A stretch of 64,000 bases of DNA from Drosophila persimilis (lineage: Eukaryota > Arthropoda > Insecta > Diptera > Drosophilidae): NCBI RefSeq assembly GCF_003286085.1, contig NW_020825294.1, forward strand, positions 11,926,501-11,990,500, written 5' to 3'. The notes under the pieces are model-generated. The model saw nothing but the letters and a program-made list of their open reading frames with translations. It was not told the DNA's origin and made no database searches. Within the stretch, counting starts at the first letter, position 1; every line of letters begins with the position of its first letter. Below, piece after piece: positions 27,690 through 36,262 of this stretch. The translations under genes were made by a program, and so were the position numbers.

Positions 27690-28240
27690 ATCAATTGATT
27701 GATGTAATTGTTGCTATCGATGTTTTGTTATAGTTGTGGAGGGCTTGCAAGGTGTGCTTTATAATGTACATTAGGAAGGTGTATCGATGTTGTGTTATTG
27801 CGTTTTACAAAGTATTTTAATAACAGAAGGTACCCTTCAAAAGACTGCACCAGAAAGTGGAAACAACAGAAGGTTGCTCCTCCAGACGAATTCCGATGGC
27901 ACCCAGTTCCCATATAATCAATTGTGCATATAATCTAGGCAGAGAAATTTTTCCTGGCCATTAGGTGTTGTTCATGCCTGAATATTGACTACCCTCGAAA
28001 AAAAAAAGCTTTGTGTTTGGGTGGTATTTGTTGAAGGATTGAAGTTTTAAAGGTTTGTTTCTTTTTTTTCCAGAAACAAAAAGCTGAACAGATGGAACTT
28101 GAGGAACCGCAAAAACTTTATGTATTTAGAAAAAAGGAAATTTCTGCATTATCAGAGTATATATTCGATAAGTAAACTTAAAAGAAAGCAAACTCAAAAA
28201 CAGCCGCTTTTGGAATTTTGAGCACTCCAAGAACACTAAC
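27690..28240. repeat. Tandem unit A, 5' block
   Basis: Matches 30021-30570 base for base at a constant offset of 2331 from about 27730 (I saw only a 2-3 base difference, near 27961), and matches 38808-39085 with many changes. It carries a 61-aa minus-strand ORF that is identical in copies A and B, and the orphan exon listed separately. The origin of the block is unknown; copy C has an extra AATAAAG-containing stretch that might come from an LTR, but this is a guess. Confidence 0.85.
28074..28175 (+). pseudogene. Orphan terminal-exon candidate (copy A)
   Basis: A strong 3' splice site (long pyrimidine tract then CAG, ending at 28073) is followed by 33 charged codons, beginning KQKAEQMELEEPQ and ending YIFDK, and a TAA stop. 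This has the look of the last exon of a real gene, but no matching upstream exon is visible nearby. The same exon recurs unchanged at 30405-30506. Most likely a gene end carried along by the duplicated block; the parent gene is not recognised. Confidence 0.4.
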
Positions 28241-28741
28241 AAAACGAGGAGGAACGTTGTGAGTCGCTGCTACGGCCGCGACTCTACATTTATACCCGAC
28301 ACTCAGTGAGTATGGCTCCCCTGCGCCTGAGAGCTAATATAATGCACGACAAAGCGTGTGCGAGAGAAAGCCAGAAAACAGGTTACCCAGTGGACGGCGT
28401 CCCGTAGCCACTGCAAATTGATTTGTTCCTTCTGGCTATAATAATAATCCGATTAGATCCAGATTCGGCGGTCTGCTAGATATGGTCATTCTCCACGATT
28501 CTATGGTTTTGGTTTTTTCCGTATTTTTCGGAGAGGGGAGCAGAAAAATTTTGAAATAAATTTGATTCAGTGTGATATCACAGGTGTCTGGATACAACAT
28601 TTCGTTGCTCTGAGGCCGAGGCGTCAAAAAAGACGGACGGACGGACGGACAGACGGACAAACCGACAGGCAGATATATGTACAGTGCTCTATCCACAAAT
28701 CTCATCTCACCTCTATACTCCTTTTGAGTATCGGGTATTAC
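28241..28741. mobile_element. DINE-1/INE-1-like Helentron, copy A
   Basis: Begins with GAGGAGGAACGTTGTGAGT, has TATACCCGACACTC near the start, and ends with a GACGGACGG/GACA microsatellite (28632-28665), a subterminal hairpin (ATACTC-loop-GAGTAT) and TCGGGTATTA. A GTCY-type microsatellite followed by a 3' hairpin and a terminal match to the 5' TATACCCG are hallmarks of the non-autonomous DINE-1 family. It encodes nothing and lies about 230 bp upstream of the copy A gene. Confidence 0.75.
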
Positions 28742-28879
28742 AACCCATATCAGGGTACCTTTGCCTTACAGGAACGAAAACTGTGGACAATCAATTTGAA
28801 ATCCAAGTTGAAAACATTGCACAACTCATTAAAGATATTCCGTGACTAATCAAACATTAAACTCTGACCTTGAACACTC

Positions 28880-28905
28880 TATTAAATATTAAATGCCTGT
28901 CAGAC
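28880..28905 (+). promoter_or_regulatory. Possible core promoter of MWNL gene A
   Basis: TATTAAATATTAAAT at 28880-28894 followed by TCAGAC at 28900-28905, an Inr-like word, about 70 nt before the start codon. The same arrangement occurs before copy B (36719 onward). The spacing is a little short, so this is tentative. Confidence 0.3.
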
Positions 28906-28972
28906 ACAGCCATCAATCATTTCTATTCACGAGTGCCGGCAAGTAAGAAGCCCCCAAAAGATCTCCGTCGCC

Positions 28973-29518
28973 ATGTGGAATCTAGTGGCGGTTCTACCAG
29001 TAATCCTACTAGTTTTTCAAGGACTTCCAGTCCCGTCCAGCTCCGATCCAGTGTGGGGCTTAGAGTTTCTCACGAATCTAAACGATGTTGTGACAAAAAA
29101 GATCAAAAGGTCGATGGAGGAGCTTGAAGATTCAAGCATTTTAGAGGCTAAGGAAAGCTACCTGAGTCTCAAGGAGGCTGCCGAGCTGCCATTCCTCCAG
29201 CTGGATGAAAAAATCATGGCTTACAACAACTACGAGAAGGTCTATGGTGTTCGGCAGAACCCAGAGCTGGAATCAGACGCTGACAACACCGCCGAGTTGA
29301 CAGAAAAGTTTCCTGTGAAGAAACGCACAATATTTACATTACTATTCGAGACGAGCGTTTTTGCGATCTTCTCGGGACTGGGTATATTCGGTAGTTTAGC
29401 CAGTCGCGTTTGGAATGCCCTACTCTGTGATAAGAAAAAAGCAAGAAAGCTCAAAAAGAAGATTGAAGCATTGTCCTGTTCGCTCTCAAAGTTTACGTGT
29501 AAGAGACCATCGCATAAG

Positions 29519-29549
<31 letters not shown>

Positions 29550-29680
29550 ATGGTATTTTTGATATTTTTTACTATTCTTCTTCTTCTTCTTCTTATAAGA
29601 AAAAGAAGAAAGGTAAGAAGAAAAAGGATAAAGATTGCGATGAAATACAAGCTATAATTACAGATATATATAAAGACTAA
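28973..29680 (+). CDS. Tandem-duplicated signal-peptide protein of unknown function, copy A (MWNL family)
   Basis: An intact 235-codon frame starting in a good context (CGCCATGTGG). Residues 1-24 are a clear signal peptide (MWNLVAVLPVILLVF then PVPSSS). An acidic/charged helical region covers about 25-118. A glycine-containing hydrophobic segment at about 121-153 could be a membrane span. A Lys/Cys-rich tail with three cysteines follows. Near the C-terminus a serine run coded by (TCT)n, a Tyr/Phe patch, another serine run and a lysine run are inserted relative to copy B. I do not recognise the family and know no domain that fits. Copy B at 36811 has 202 residues and is about 92% identical outside the insertion. 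A secreted or type I membrane protein is inferred. Conserved frame in two copies supports a real gene. Confidence 0.7.
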
Positions 29681-30020
29681 TTAAACTTGAGAGACTTTTT
29701 CATTTATTTCACTACAAAGAAGTTTGGTAAAACACTGTGGAAAATTCAATCCATTCAATCAATTCGCAATCCATTAAAGATAATCATTTGACCGTGTCTG
29801 AGACTCTACGAGCGGTTTGATGATTTGAATGACGGTGACAACTTGGGAGACCTTTCTTTAGTTTCTAGCGTAAATTTCTAAACATTTCTACATAATTATT
29901 TTGTTTTCTTTTTTTGTATTTGACCGCTTTTCGAGCGAATTGAGTGGTCGCAAGACGATGAAGCTGGAATGCCCAGATAATTGCAGGGCTTTTATGCAGG
30001 ATTTTATTGTTGATGGACTG
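29681..30020. repeat. Tandem unit A, 3' flank and junction to unit B
   Basis: The first part matches the DNA after gene B (to about 37545). The part from 29821 to about 29916 (GATGACGGTGACAAC-type sequence in the other copy) recurs at 38712-38808. So the original repeat unit ran continuously from gene end to the next 5' block. No gene seen. Confidence 0.7.
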
Positions 30021-30570
30021 ATTAAATGGTTGATGTAACTGTTGCGATCGATGTTTTTTTATAGTTGTGGAGGGCTTGCAAGGTGTGCTTTATAATGTAC
30101 ATTAGGAAGGTGTATCGATGTTGTGTTATTGCGTTTTACAAAGTATTTTAATAACAGAAGGTACCCTTCAAAAGACTGCACCAGAAAGTGGAAACAACAG
30201 AAGGTTGCTCCTCCAGACGAATTCCGATGGCACCCAGTTCCCATATAATCAATTGTGCATATAATCTAGGCAGAGAAATTTTTCCTGGCCTCTAGGTGTT
30301 GTTCATGCCTGAATATTGACTACCCTCGAAAAAAAAAAGCTTTGTGTTTGGGTGGTATTTGTTGAAGGATTGAAGTTTTAAAGGTTTGTTTCTTTTTTTT
30401 CCAGAAACAAAAAGCTGAACAGATGGAACTTGAGGAACCGCAAAAACTTTATGTATTTAGAAAAAAGGAAATTTCTGCATTATCAGAGTATATATTCGAT
30501 AAGTAAACTTAAAAGAAAGCAAACTCAAAAACAGCCGCTTTTGGAATTTTGAGCACTCCAAGAACACTAA
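30021..30570. repeat. Tandem unit B, 5' block
   Basis: Second copy of the 27690-28240 block, offset by exactly 2331 bp without indels over about 850 bp when the adjoining DINE-1 part is included. Upstream of about 30058 the two copies differ clearly. Confidence 0.85.
30405..30506 (+). pseudogene. Orphan terminal-exon candidate (copy B)
   Basis: Same 3' splice site and 33-codon terminal frame as at 28074-28175, with no difference seen. It lies 411 bp upstream of the LOA-clade insertion. Confidence 0.4.
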
Positions 30571-30916
30571 CAAAACGAGGAGGAACGTTGTGAGTCGCTG
30601 CTACGGCCGCGACTCTACATTTATACCCGACACTCAGTGAGTATGGCTCCCCTGCGCCTGAGAGCTAATATAATGCACGACAAAGCGTGTGCGAGAGAAA
30701 GCCAGAAAACAGGTTACCCAGTGGACGGCGTCCCGTAGCCACTGCAAATTGATTTGTTCCTTCTGGCTATAATAATAATCCGATTAGATCCAGATTCGGC
30801 GGTCTGCTAGATATGGTCATTCTCCACGATTCTATGGTTTTGGTTTTTTCCGTATTTTTCGGAGAGGGGAGCAGAAAAATTTTGAAATAAATTTGATTCA
30901 GTGTGATATCACAGGT
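30571..30916. mobile_element. DINE-1-like Helentron, copy B, left part
   Basis: Identical to the left part of copy A as far as I can read. Interrupted after 30916 by the LOA-clade element; the right part resumes at 36295 after the target-site duplication. Confidence 0.75.
30907..30916. repeat. Target-site duplication, left copy
   Basis: TATCACAGGT, repeated at 36285-36294 on the far side of the retrotransposon. The uninterrupted sequence exists in copy A at 28576-28585, which proves the insertion. A following G is shared by the element and the target, so 11 bp could also be claimed. Confidence 0.9.
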
Positions 30917-31048
30917 GGCTGGCGAAAATCCTCTAGCTGAACCCTCCACGAGGGTGCCGGCTGGGCAATGGACACTGCATTACCCCGGACAAGGGTAATG
31001 CACTGTCGCTTGCTCTGTCCGGGGTAATGCAGTGTCTAGCTAAGGCTA
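30917..31048 (+). ncRNA. HDV-like self-cleaving ribozyme at the element's 5' end
   Basis: The first base of the element starts a nested double pseudoknot. P1 is GGCUGGC (30917-30923) with GCCGGCU (30956-30962), 7 bp with two wobbles. P2 is UAGCU (30934-30938) with GGCUA (31044-31048). P3 is ACCCU/AGGGU (30941-30945, 30951-30955) with loop CCACG, whose CC can pair with the GG at 30963-30964 as P1.1. P4 is a perfect 21-bp stem (30971-30991 with 31016-31036). J4/2 contains CUAA (31040-31043), matching the catalytic C followed by NRA. The 13 bases GCCGGCUGGGCAA match the core of the hepatitis delta ribozyme as I remember it. Such ribozymes are known at 5' ends of R2 and other non-LTR elements, where they free the element RNA from an upstream transcript. 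P2 is short and two bases separate it from P3, the weakest points. Confidence 0.8.
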
Positions 31049-31185
31049 TGGTCCGGCGTCTTCCCGATTCAAAGTCGGGGGAACCGAACCAGGGCCATGG
31101 CTAGAGGTGCCTGGCGGTCAGGCCTAAAACGCTAGGGGGTGGTCCCCCCGAAAAATATTAACCAGTATGGACCCTCGGGCCAACT

Positions 31186-32628
31186 ATGGAGTCGAAGAAG
31201 GAGAAAGCACGGGTTGGGATGTCAACCCAAACGTCGGTGGAAAGCGTGACTGCTACCACCGGCGGGCACGGGGAGGAGCAGTCCTCTCTGCGTGTCGCCA
31301 GCGGTCACACCTCAGACTTGGCGGGAGCAGGCCAGGTCAGTTGTAAAGCTACTGCCACAACAACAACAACAAAAACAACTCACTCCGTGCCCTGCAAGTT
31401 GAGCCGCACAGATGCCGTAGTCGATACAGACACGGATCTGGAGAGCGTGCTCTCTCTAAGCAGGACGGACGAAGAGAGCCTTCTCCGCTCGCCGGAACCA
31501 GGCACCAGCTCCCTGCGTAGGGAAGGGCCGAAGCGTTCCAAGGAGGGGATGAAGGCCAAAGCGCAATACAAAGCGGCCCTCAACATAAAAAGCCGGCTGC
31601 AAGGCAAAGCAGACATCTCCCAGGAGGAGAAGGTCAAGCTAGCCTGGGCCGAGCAGAGAGTAGAGGAGGGTCGGCTACACTATGCCCAGATGCCACAGAT
31701 GAGGGCGTCGAATGGCGAATATGCCAATAAGGTGGAGGAGATGATGGCCACCAAGAGGCAACGCTCGACTGAGAGTGCCATTAAGGACACTCCAGCGAGC
31801 AAGCGGCAACGCGGGCCCAGGAGTGCAGCCCCTCCACCGAAAACGGCCAAGAAGCCGAAAGCGAAGGTCAGCGAGGTGACCAAACGACACCTGATCGTGG
31901 CACTCATTGACCGCAGCGAAGAAAACGGCAAGATGTCAGCGGCACAGTGGAAGCTGGTGCACGCGCGTCTTGTCGACGCACTCTTTGCACAGATGGAGGA
32001 AGACCCCGCGGCCCCAATGCCCACGTTCGATGGTGCTGGGTGGCTAAATGGGGTTAAGATCCTGAAGTGCAATGATGACCCAACCCTAAGGTGGCTGACG
32101 CGTACGGTCTGCCAACTGGAGGCGATGTGGGAGGGGGCCAAGCTGGAGGTTGTGGACCGGGAGCTTATCCCGTCCAAGCCTAAGGCGAAGGTACTCTTCC
32201 CCATCACGATCCAGGGGGACCGAGCGCTGAAGCTCCTTCAGCGGCAAAACGCGGACGTGCCAACGGCCGATTGGAGGATCCTACACATTGGTAGCCCACT
32301 ACCCAACGAGGGGGGCCAGTGTGTGATCCTCCAAATAAACAAGGAAGCAGAGGATCTGCTATACCCCAAGTTCGGGAAGATGGCGTGGGGCATGGGTAGC
32401 GTCTACCTGCGCCTCAAAAAGCGCCACCCTGAGGACAAGGACGCGCATACCCTGCAGGCAGGCGAGGTGGAAAAGGACCTAGGTCTCGAGTCCATCGTGG
32501 AGGCCGCCCAGGGTCTGGCGCTTGAGGATGAAGAAGAGGAAGACGGTGACCTGACGCTGGTAGTCAACCCGTCAGGTGCAAGCGAGCCAGCCACCCATGC
32601 TGAGTGTGCTGCAGCTCAACTTGCATAA
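31186..32628 (+). CDS. LOA-clade ORF1 protein (480 aa)
   Basis: An intact frame from the first good ATG after the 5' UTR. The N-terminal 110 residues are Ser/Thr-rich and look disordered. A basic region covers about 115-235, with lysine-rich nuclear-type patches (KTAKKPKAK). A folded domain covers about 235-410 (LIVALIDRSEENG, ADWRILHIGSPLP, KMAWGMGSVYLR), which reminds me of the DUF4780 domain found in insect retroelement ORF1 proteins; that match is from memory. An acidic tail (EDEEEEDGD) follows. I see no CCHC zinc knuckles. The role is presumably RNA binding and RNP assembly. Its end overlaps ORF2 by 53 bases, so ORF2 is probably made by re-initiation or frameshifting. Confidence 0.88.
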   Translation: MESKKEKARVGMSTQTSVESVTATTGGHGEEQSSLRVASGHTSDLAGAGQVSCKATATTTTTKTTHSVPCKLSRTDAVVDTDTDLESVLSLSRTDEESLLRSPEPGTSSLRREGPKRSKEGMKAKAQYKAALNIKSRLQGKADISQEEKVKLAWAEQRVEEGRLHYAQMPQMRASNGEYANKVEEMMATKRQRSTESAIKDTPASKRQRGPRSAAPPPKTAKKPKAKVSEVTKRHLIVALIDRSEENGKMSAAQWKLVHARLVDALFAQMEEDPAAPMPTFDGAGWLNGVKILKCNDDPTLRWLTRTVCQLEAMWEGAKLEVVDRELIPSKPKAKVLFPITIQGDRALKLLQRQNADVPTADWRILHIGSPLPNEGGQCVILQINKEAEDLLYPKFGKMAWGMGSVYLRLKKRHPEDKDAHTLQAGEVEKDLGLESIVEAAQGLALEDEEEEDGDLTLVVNPSGASEPATHAECAAAQLA

Positions 32629-35600
32629 AAGCAAGGTAGCGTCGGCGGAGCTCCTCATCGCCATGGAGCAAGGGCTCGCCGACATAGCTCTAGTCCAGGA
32701 GCCCTGGATTGCGACAGGCAATTCAGTGGCCGGACTAAAGTCCTCAAATCATAACCTGTTCTACTCAACATCGGTAAGCAGGAGCAGAACCGTCGTACTC
32801 GTACGAAAGGGAATCCATGCTTACCTTATGTCTCATTACAGCACGGATGACCTGACGGTTGTGATGCTGGAAAGTGAGGAAAAGCGCCTTCTGGTGGCTT
32901 CCTGCTACATGGCTCACGATAGACCCGCACCACCCGACGAACTCAGGAGCCTGGTGACAGAAGCCGGCACCAAAAACTATCAACTCGTCATCGGAACGGA
33001 CGCCAACGCCCACCATAATGTTTGGGGAAGCACCGACATCAATGACAGAGGTGAGTCACTCTTAGACTTTATACTAGCAACTAATCTATATATAGCAAAC
33101 GTTGGGGAGGAGCACACCTTCGTAGGTCCGACCTCATCCAACGTGCTAGACCTAACACTTGCAATGGGAAACAGTACTACGGTATCTAGCTGGAGGGTCC
33201 TCGATAGACCATCCTTCTCAGACCATAAGTACATTCAGTTCAAGTGCGAATTCAAACACCCTTCGAAGACAACAGTCTATAGAAACCCCCGGAACACAAA
33301 CTGGGCAAAGTTTAAAAAGACAGTTACTTCGAAGCTCGCGAATCCGGGCTCAGTGAAATCCGCGGAGGATATAGAGAAGTCCCTAAAGACCCTATCCAAC
33401 GAGCTACTGAACGCCTACCATGCATCGTGCAAACCCTCGAGAACGAAGAGGAGGTCCAAGCCACTCTGGTGGAACCGAGATCTCTCTCTCCAAAGGAACA
33501 ACCTCAAGGAATTCTTCAAGATCGCCAAACAAGCGAACGAGGAGATTGTCAATGAGGAATATAAAATCCTACTTAGGAGCTACAAGAAGGAAATACGTAA
33601 GGCACAAAGGAACTCGTGGAGAAACTTCTGCTCCAACATCGAGAAAGTGCCCGAAACCGCCAGGCTTCGGAAGCTGCTTTCAAAGCAGCCCACAGTACAG
33701 AGCCAACTAAAACTAGACACCGGACAGTGGACAGAGGGCAGCAAAGAAGCCCTAACAGCACTAATGGAGGCGCACTTCCCTGGATGCACCGAGGTCACTG
33801 ACGCCAAGGAGCATCAGGACCTAGCAACCGAGGAACACCACCCTCCAATAGGTCTGTTAACCACTAAGAGAATACACTGGGCCATAGACTCCTTCGCGGG
33901 CATAAAAGCACCAGGACTGGACGGGATATTCCCAGCCATGATGCAGTTGACCAAAGAGGTTATCACCCCATGGCTCCTCGCAATATACTCAGCATGCCTA
34001 AGCACAGGCTATATCCCCATCCAATGGAGAACCTCGAGAGTTGTCTTCCTCCCTAAGGCAGGAAAGTGCAGCCACGTGAGTCCCAAGGACTACAGACCGA
34101 TAAGCCTTACCTCCTTTATACTAAAAACACTAGAAAAGCTGTTGGATTTGCACATCAGGAATGAGGTAGAGGGACTGATGTCAACAAACCAACACGCCTA
34201 CACTAAAGGGAAATCAGTGGAGACGGCACTACACTCGCTAGTAGCCACCATCGAGAGCGCCCTTCACAACAAAAAGTATGCTTTGGGAGCATTTGTGGAC
34301 ATCTCAGGAGCATTCAACAACGTGGCCACAACCGCAATAACAAGTCGCCTAGAAGCGAATAACATACACCCTGCAATCAACGTCTGGATCAAAAACCTCC
34401 TAAGTTGCAGACGGGTGCAATCGGAGTGGGGCACTGCTTCCATGGTAAAGGGGGCACACAGAGGCACACCTCAGGGTGGAGTCCTGTCGCCACTACTGTG
34501 GAATCTGGTGGTCGACGACCTCATCAAGAGATTTGAAAGGAAGGCCCCAAAGATAACAGCTTATGCAGATGACATAAGCATACTTATTACGGGTGTATGT
34601 CCATCGACCCTCAGCTCCTTAATGGAACGTACACTCAGGGAGATACGTGAGTGGGCGGAAGAGGTAGGACTCAGTATCAACGCGGACAAGACGGACCTCA
34701 TCCTCTTTACCAAGAGGTACAAGGTACCGATATGGACCCCCCCGAAAATTGACCAAACTAGGCTGACCCCAAAATCACAGGTGAAATACCTAGGCACAGT
34801 ACTGGACAGCAAGCTGGCATGGAGGCCCAATGTAGTGGAAAGGGTGAAGAAGGCTACCATTGCGCTTTATGCATCCAAGAAGATGCTCAGCAGCACATGG
34901 GGCCTGTCACCTGCTCTAATGCACTGGATCTACATCTCGGTGGTGCGACCAACTCTGCTGTATGGAGCCTTAGTGTGGTGGCAGGCTACTGAAAAGAAGA
35001 CATACCATAAGCTTATGGAGAAGACTCAGCGACAGGCTCTGCTCTGTATTACAGGGGCGCTGAGGTCAACCCCAACAAAAGCACTCGAAACCATACTCGG
35101 AATCGACCCCCTGGACATTCAAGCTCGCCTGATTGCGGGAAAGGCAGCACAACGCCTCATAGCATCAGGAAATCTATCGCCACAAGGATACGGGCATAGT
35201 TCAATCGGCAGGGAAATGACCAGATCAACTGACTACATGACCCCCCAAACTTGCCTTGACGTCAAAACAACCACATCTCTGGGACCTGAAGACTGGAAGA
35301 TTGGAAGGGACCAAACTGAGCACCTCAATATATACACAGACGGCTCCAAGATGGACGGAGGAGTAGGAGCGGGCCTATACTGCACAGACCCCGAGATAAG
35401 GCTGTCGTATAAGCTACCCGACCCATGCAGCATATTCCAGGCAGAAGTTTTTGCCATCGGGAAAGCAGCGGAGGTCGCTCTCCTCACAGAACGAGCACAC
35501 GATGCGGTCAACCTATTCGTCGACAGCCAAGCGGCGATAAGATCCATGCAGTCGTCCGTGGTCAGTTCCAGAAGTGTCTTGGCGAGCAGGGAGGCATTAG

Positions 35601-36181
35601 ACATCCTAAGCACGACAAAGACAGTGCGGATCTATTGGGTTCCCAGCCACCAGGGCATCGAAGGAAACGAAGCGGCGGACGTACTAGCTAAGGAGGGCGT
35701 CGGGCTGGAGAATAGGAGAACCGAGAACGTGCCTGTCTCCCTCAGAACGCTGCAAGGCGATCTAGAGAAGCAGGCTAGAGCACAGACTGATAGCAGGTGG
35801 AGGAGTACCACCACCTGCAGAACCTCGAAGATAATGTGCAAGGAGCGCAACGAGAAACTTAGCCACTACCTACTGCACCTACCACGAAAGGACTGCAGAC
35901 TGATGGTGGGAATACTAACAGGTCACTGTCTGGCGGCTGCACATGCAGCAAAGCTAGGCATCACCAACAGAGACAGTTGCAGGAAATGTGAGGAACCTGG
36001 GGCTATCGAAACCCTGGAACATCTCATCTGCAACTGTCCGGCTCTCTCAAGGGCAAGGAGGAGATACCTGGGCGCCCCAGTGTTGGCATCACTGGAAGAT
36101 GCCTCCAAAAGGACGCCTCAGGAACTGCTGGCCTATGCTAAAAACACCTCGATTCTCGGGGACTTTTTAAAACCACATTAA
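32576..36181 (+). CDS. LOA-clade ORF2 polyprotein: endonuclease, reverse transcriptase, RNase H (1201 aa)
   Basis: Intact frame. The apurinic-type endonuclease starts at about residue 8 (LQLNLHKSK, VQEPW, GTDANAHHNVWGS, SDHKYIQF) and ends near 220. The reverse transcriptase at about 460-740 shows RGTPQGGVLSPLLWN and AYADDISIL, with the catalytic YADD intact. RNase H at about 915-1045 shows YTDGSKMDGGVGAGL, FQAEVFAI, FVDSQAAI and PSHQGIEGNEAADVLAKEG, with the catalytic Asp/Glu/Asp present. A CxxC-H-C cluster near the C-terminus (CRKCEEP, HLICNCP) follows. The protein would nick the target DNA and copy the element RNA there. All catalytic motifs I can check are present. Antisense ORFs over this region are shadows. 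Confidence 0.93.
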   Translation: MQASQPPMLSVLQLNLHKSKVASAELLIAMEQGLADIALVQEPWIATGNSVAGLKSSNHNLFYSTSVSRSRTVVLVRKGIHAYLMSHYSTDDLTVVMLESEEKRLLVASCYMAHDRPAPPDELRSLVTEAGTKNYQLVIGTDANAHHNVWGSTDINDRGESLLDFILATNLYIANVGEEHTFVGPTSSNVLDLTLAMGNSTTVSSWRVLDRPSFSDHKYIQFKCEFKHPSKTTVYRNPRNTNWAKFKKTVTSKLANPGSVKSAEDIEKSLKTLSNELLNAYHASCKPSRTKRRSKPLWWNRDLSLQRNNLKEFFKIAKQANEEIVNEEYKILLRSYKKEIRKAQRNSWRNFCSNIEKVPETARLRKLLSKQPTVQSQLKLDTGQWTEGSKEALTALMEAHFPGCTEVTDAKEHQDLATEEHHPPIGLLTTKRIHWAIDSFAGIKAPGLDGIFPAMMQLTKEVITPWLLAIYSACLSTGYIPIQWRTSRVVFLPKAGKCSHVSPKDYRPISLTSFILKTLEKLLDLHIRNEVEGLMSTNQHAYTKGKSVETALHSLVATIESALHNKKYALGAFVDISGAFNNVATTAITSRLEANNIHPAINVWIKNLLSCRRVQSEWGTASMVKGAHRGTPQGGVLSPLLWNLVVDDLIKRFERKAPKITAYADDISILITGVCPSTLSSLMERTLREIREWAEEVGLSINADKTDLILFTKRYKVPIWTPPKIDQTRLTPKSQVKYLGTVLDSKLAWRPNVVERVKKATIALYASKKMLSSTWGLSPALMHWIYISVVRPTLLYGALVWWQATEKKTYHKLMEKTQRQALLCITGALRSTPTKALETILGIDPLDIQARLIAGKAAQRLIASGNLSPQGYGHSSIGREMTRSTDYMTPQTCLDVKTTTSLGPEDWKIGRDQTEHLNIYTDGSKMDGGVGAGLYCTDPEIRLSYKLPDPCSIFQAEVFAIGKAAEVALLTERAHDAVNLFVDSQAAIRSMQSSVVSSRSVLASREALDILSTTKTVRIYWVPSHQGIEGNEAADVLAKEGVGLENRRTENVPVSLRTLQGDLEKQARAQTDSRWRSTTTCRTSKIMCKERNEKLSHYLLHLPRKDCRLMVGILTGHCLAAAHAAKLGITNRDSCRKCEEPGAIETLEHLICNCPALSRARRRYLGAPVLASLEDASKRTPQELLAYAKNTSILGDFLKPH

Positions 36182-36225
36182 CACTCCCGCGACGGTTCAT
36201 ACACCCCCCCATCCGGATAACTAAG

Positions 36226-36262
36226 GGCCATATTGGCCTATGCGCGGCCCCGCTGAGGGCCG
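36226..36262 (+). other. Paired hairpins in the retrotransposon 3' UTR
   Basis: GGCCA-TAT-TGGCC (36226-36238) and CGGCCC-CGCTGA-GGGCCG (36245-36262) sit just before the TAACC tail. Such 3' structures are commonly what the element's reverse transcriptase recognises. The role here is inferred. Confidence 0.5.

Noticed and set aside
27728-27913. 61-codon minus-strand ORF identical in units A and B as a gene
   Set aside because: Its identity follows from the near-perfect duplication of the whole block, and the copy C version is rearranged; no domain is visible.
31380-36108. Many minus-strand ORFs of 60-175 codons in the retrotransposon
   Set aside because: Antisense shadows of ORF1 and ORF2.
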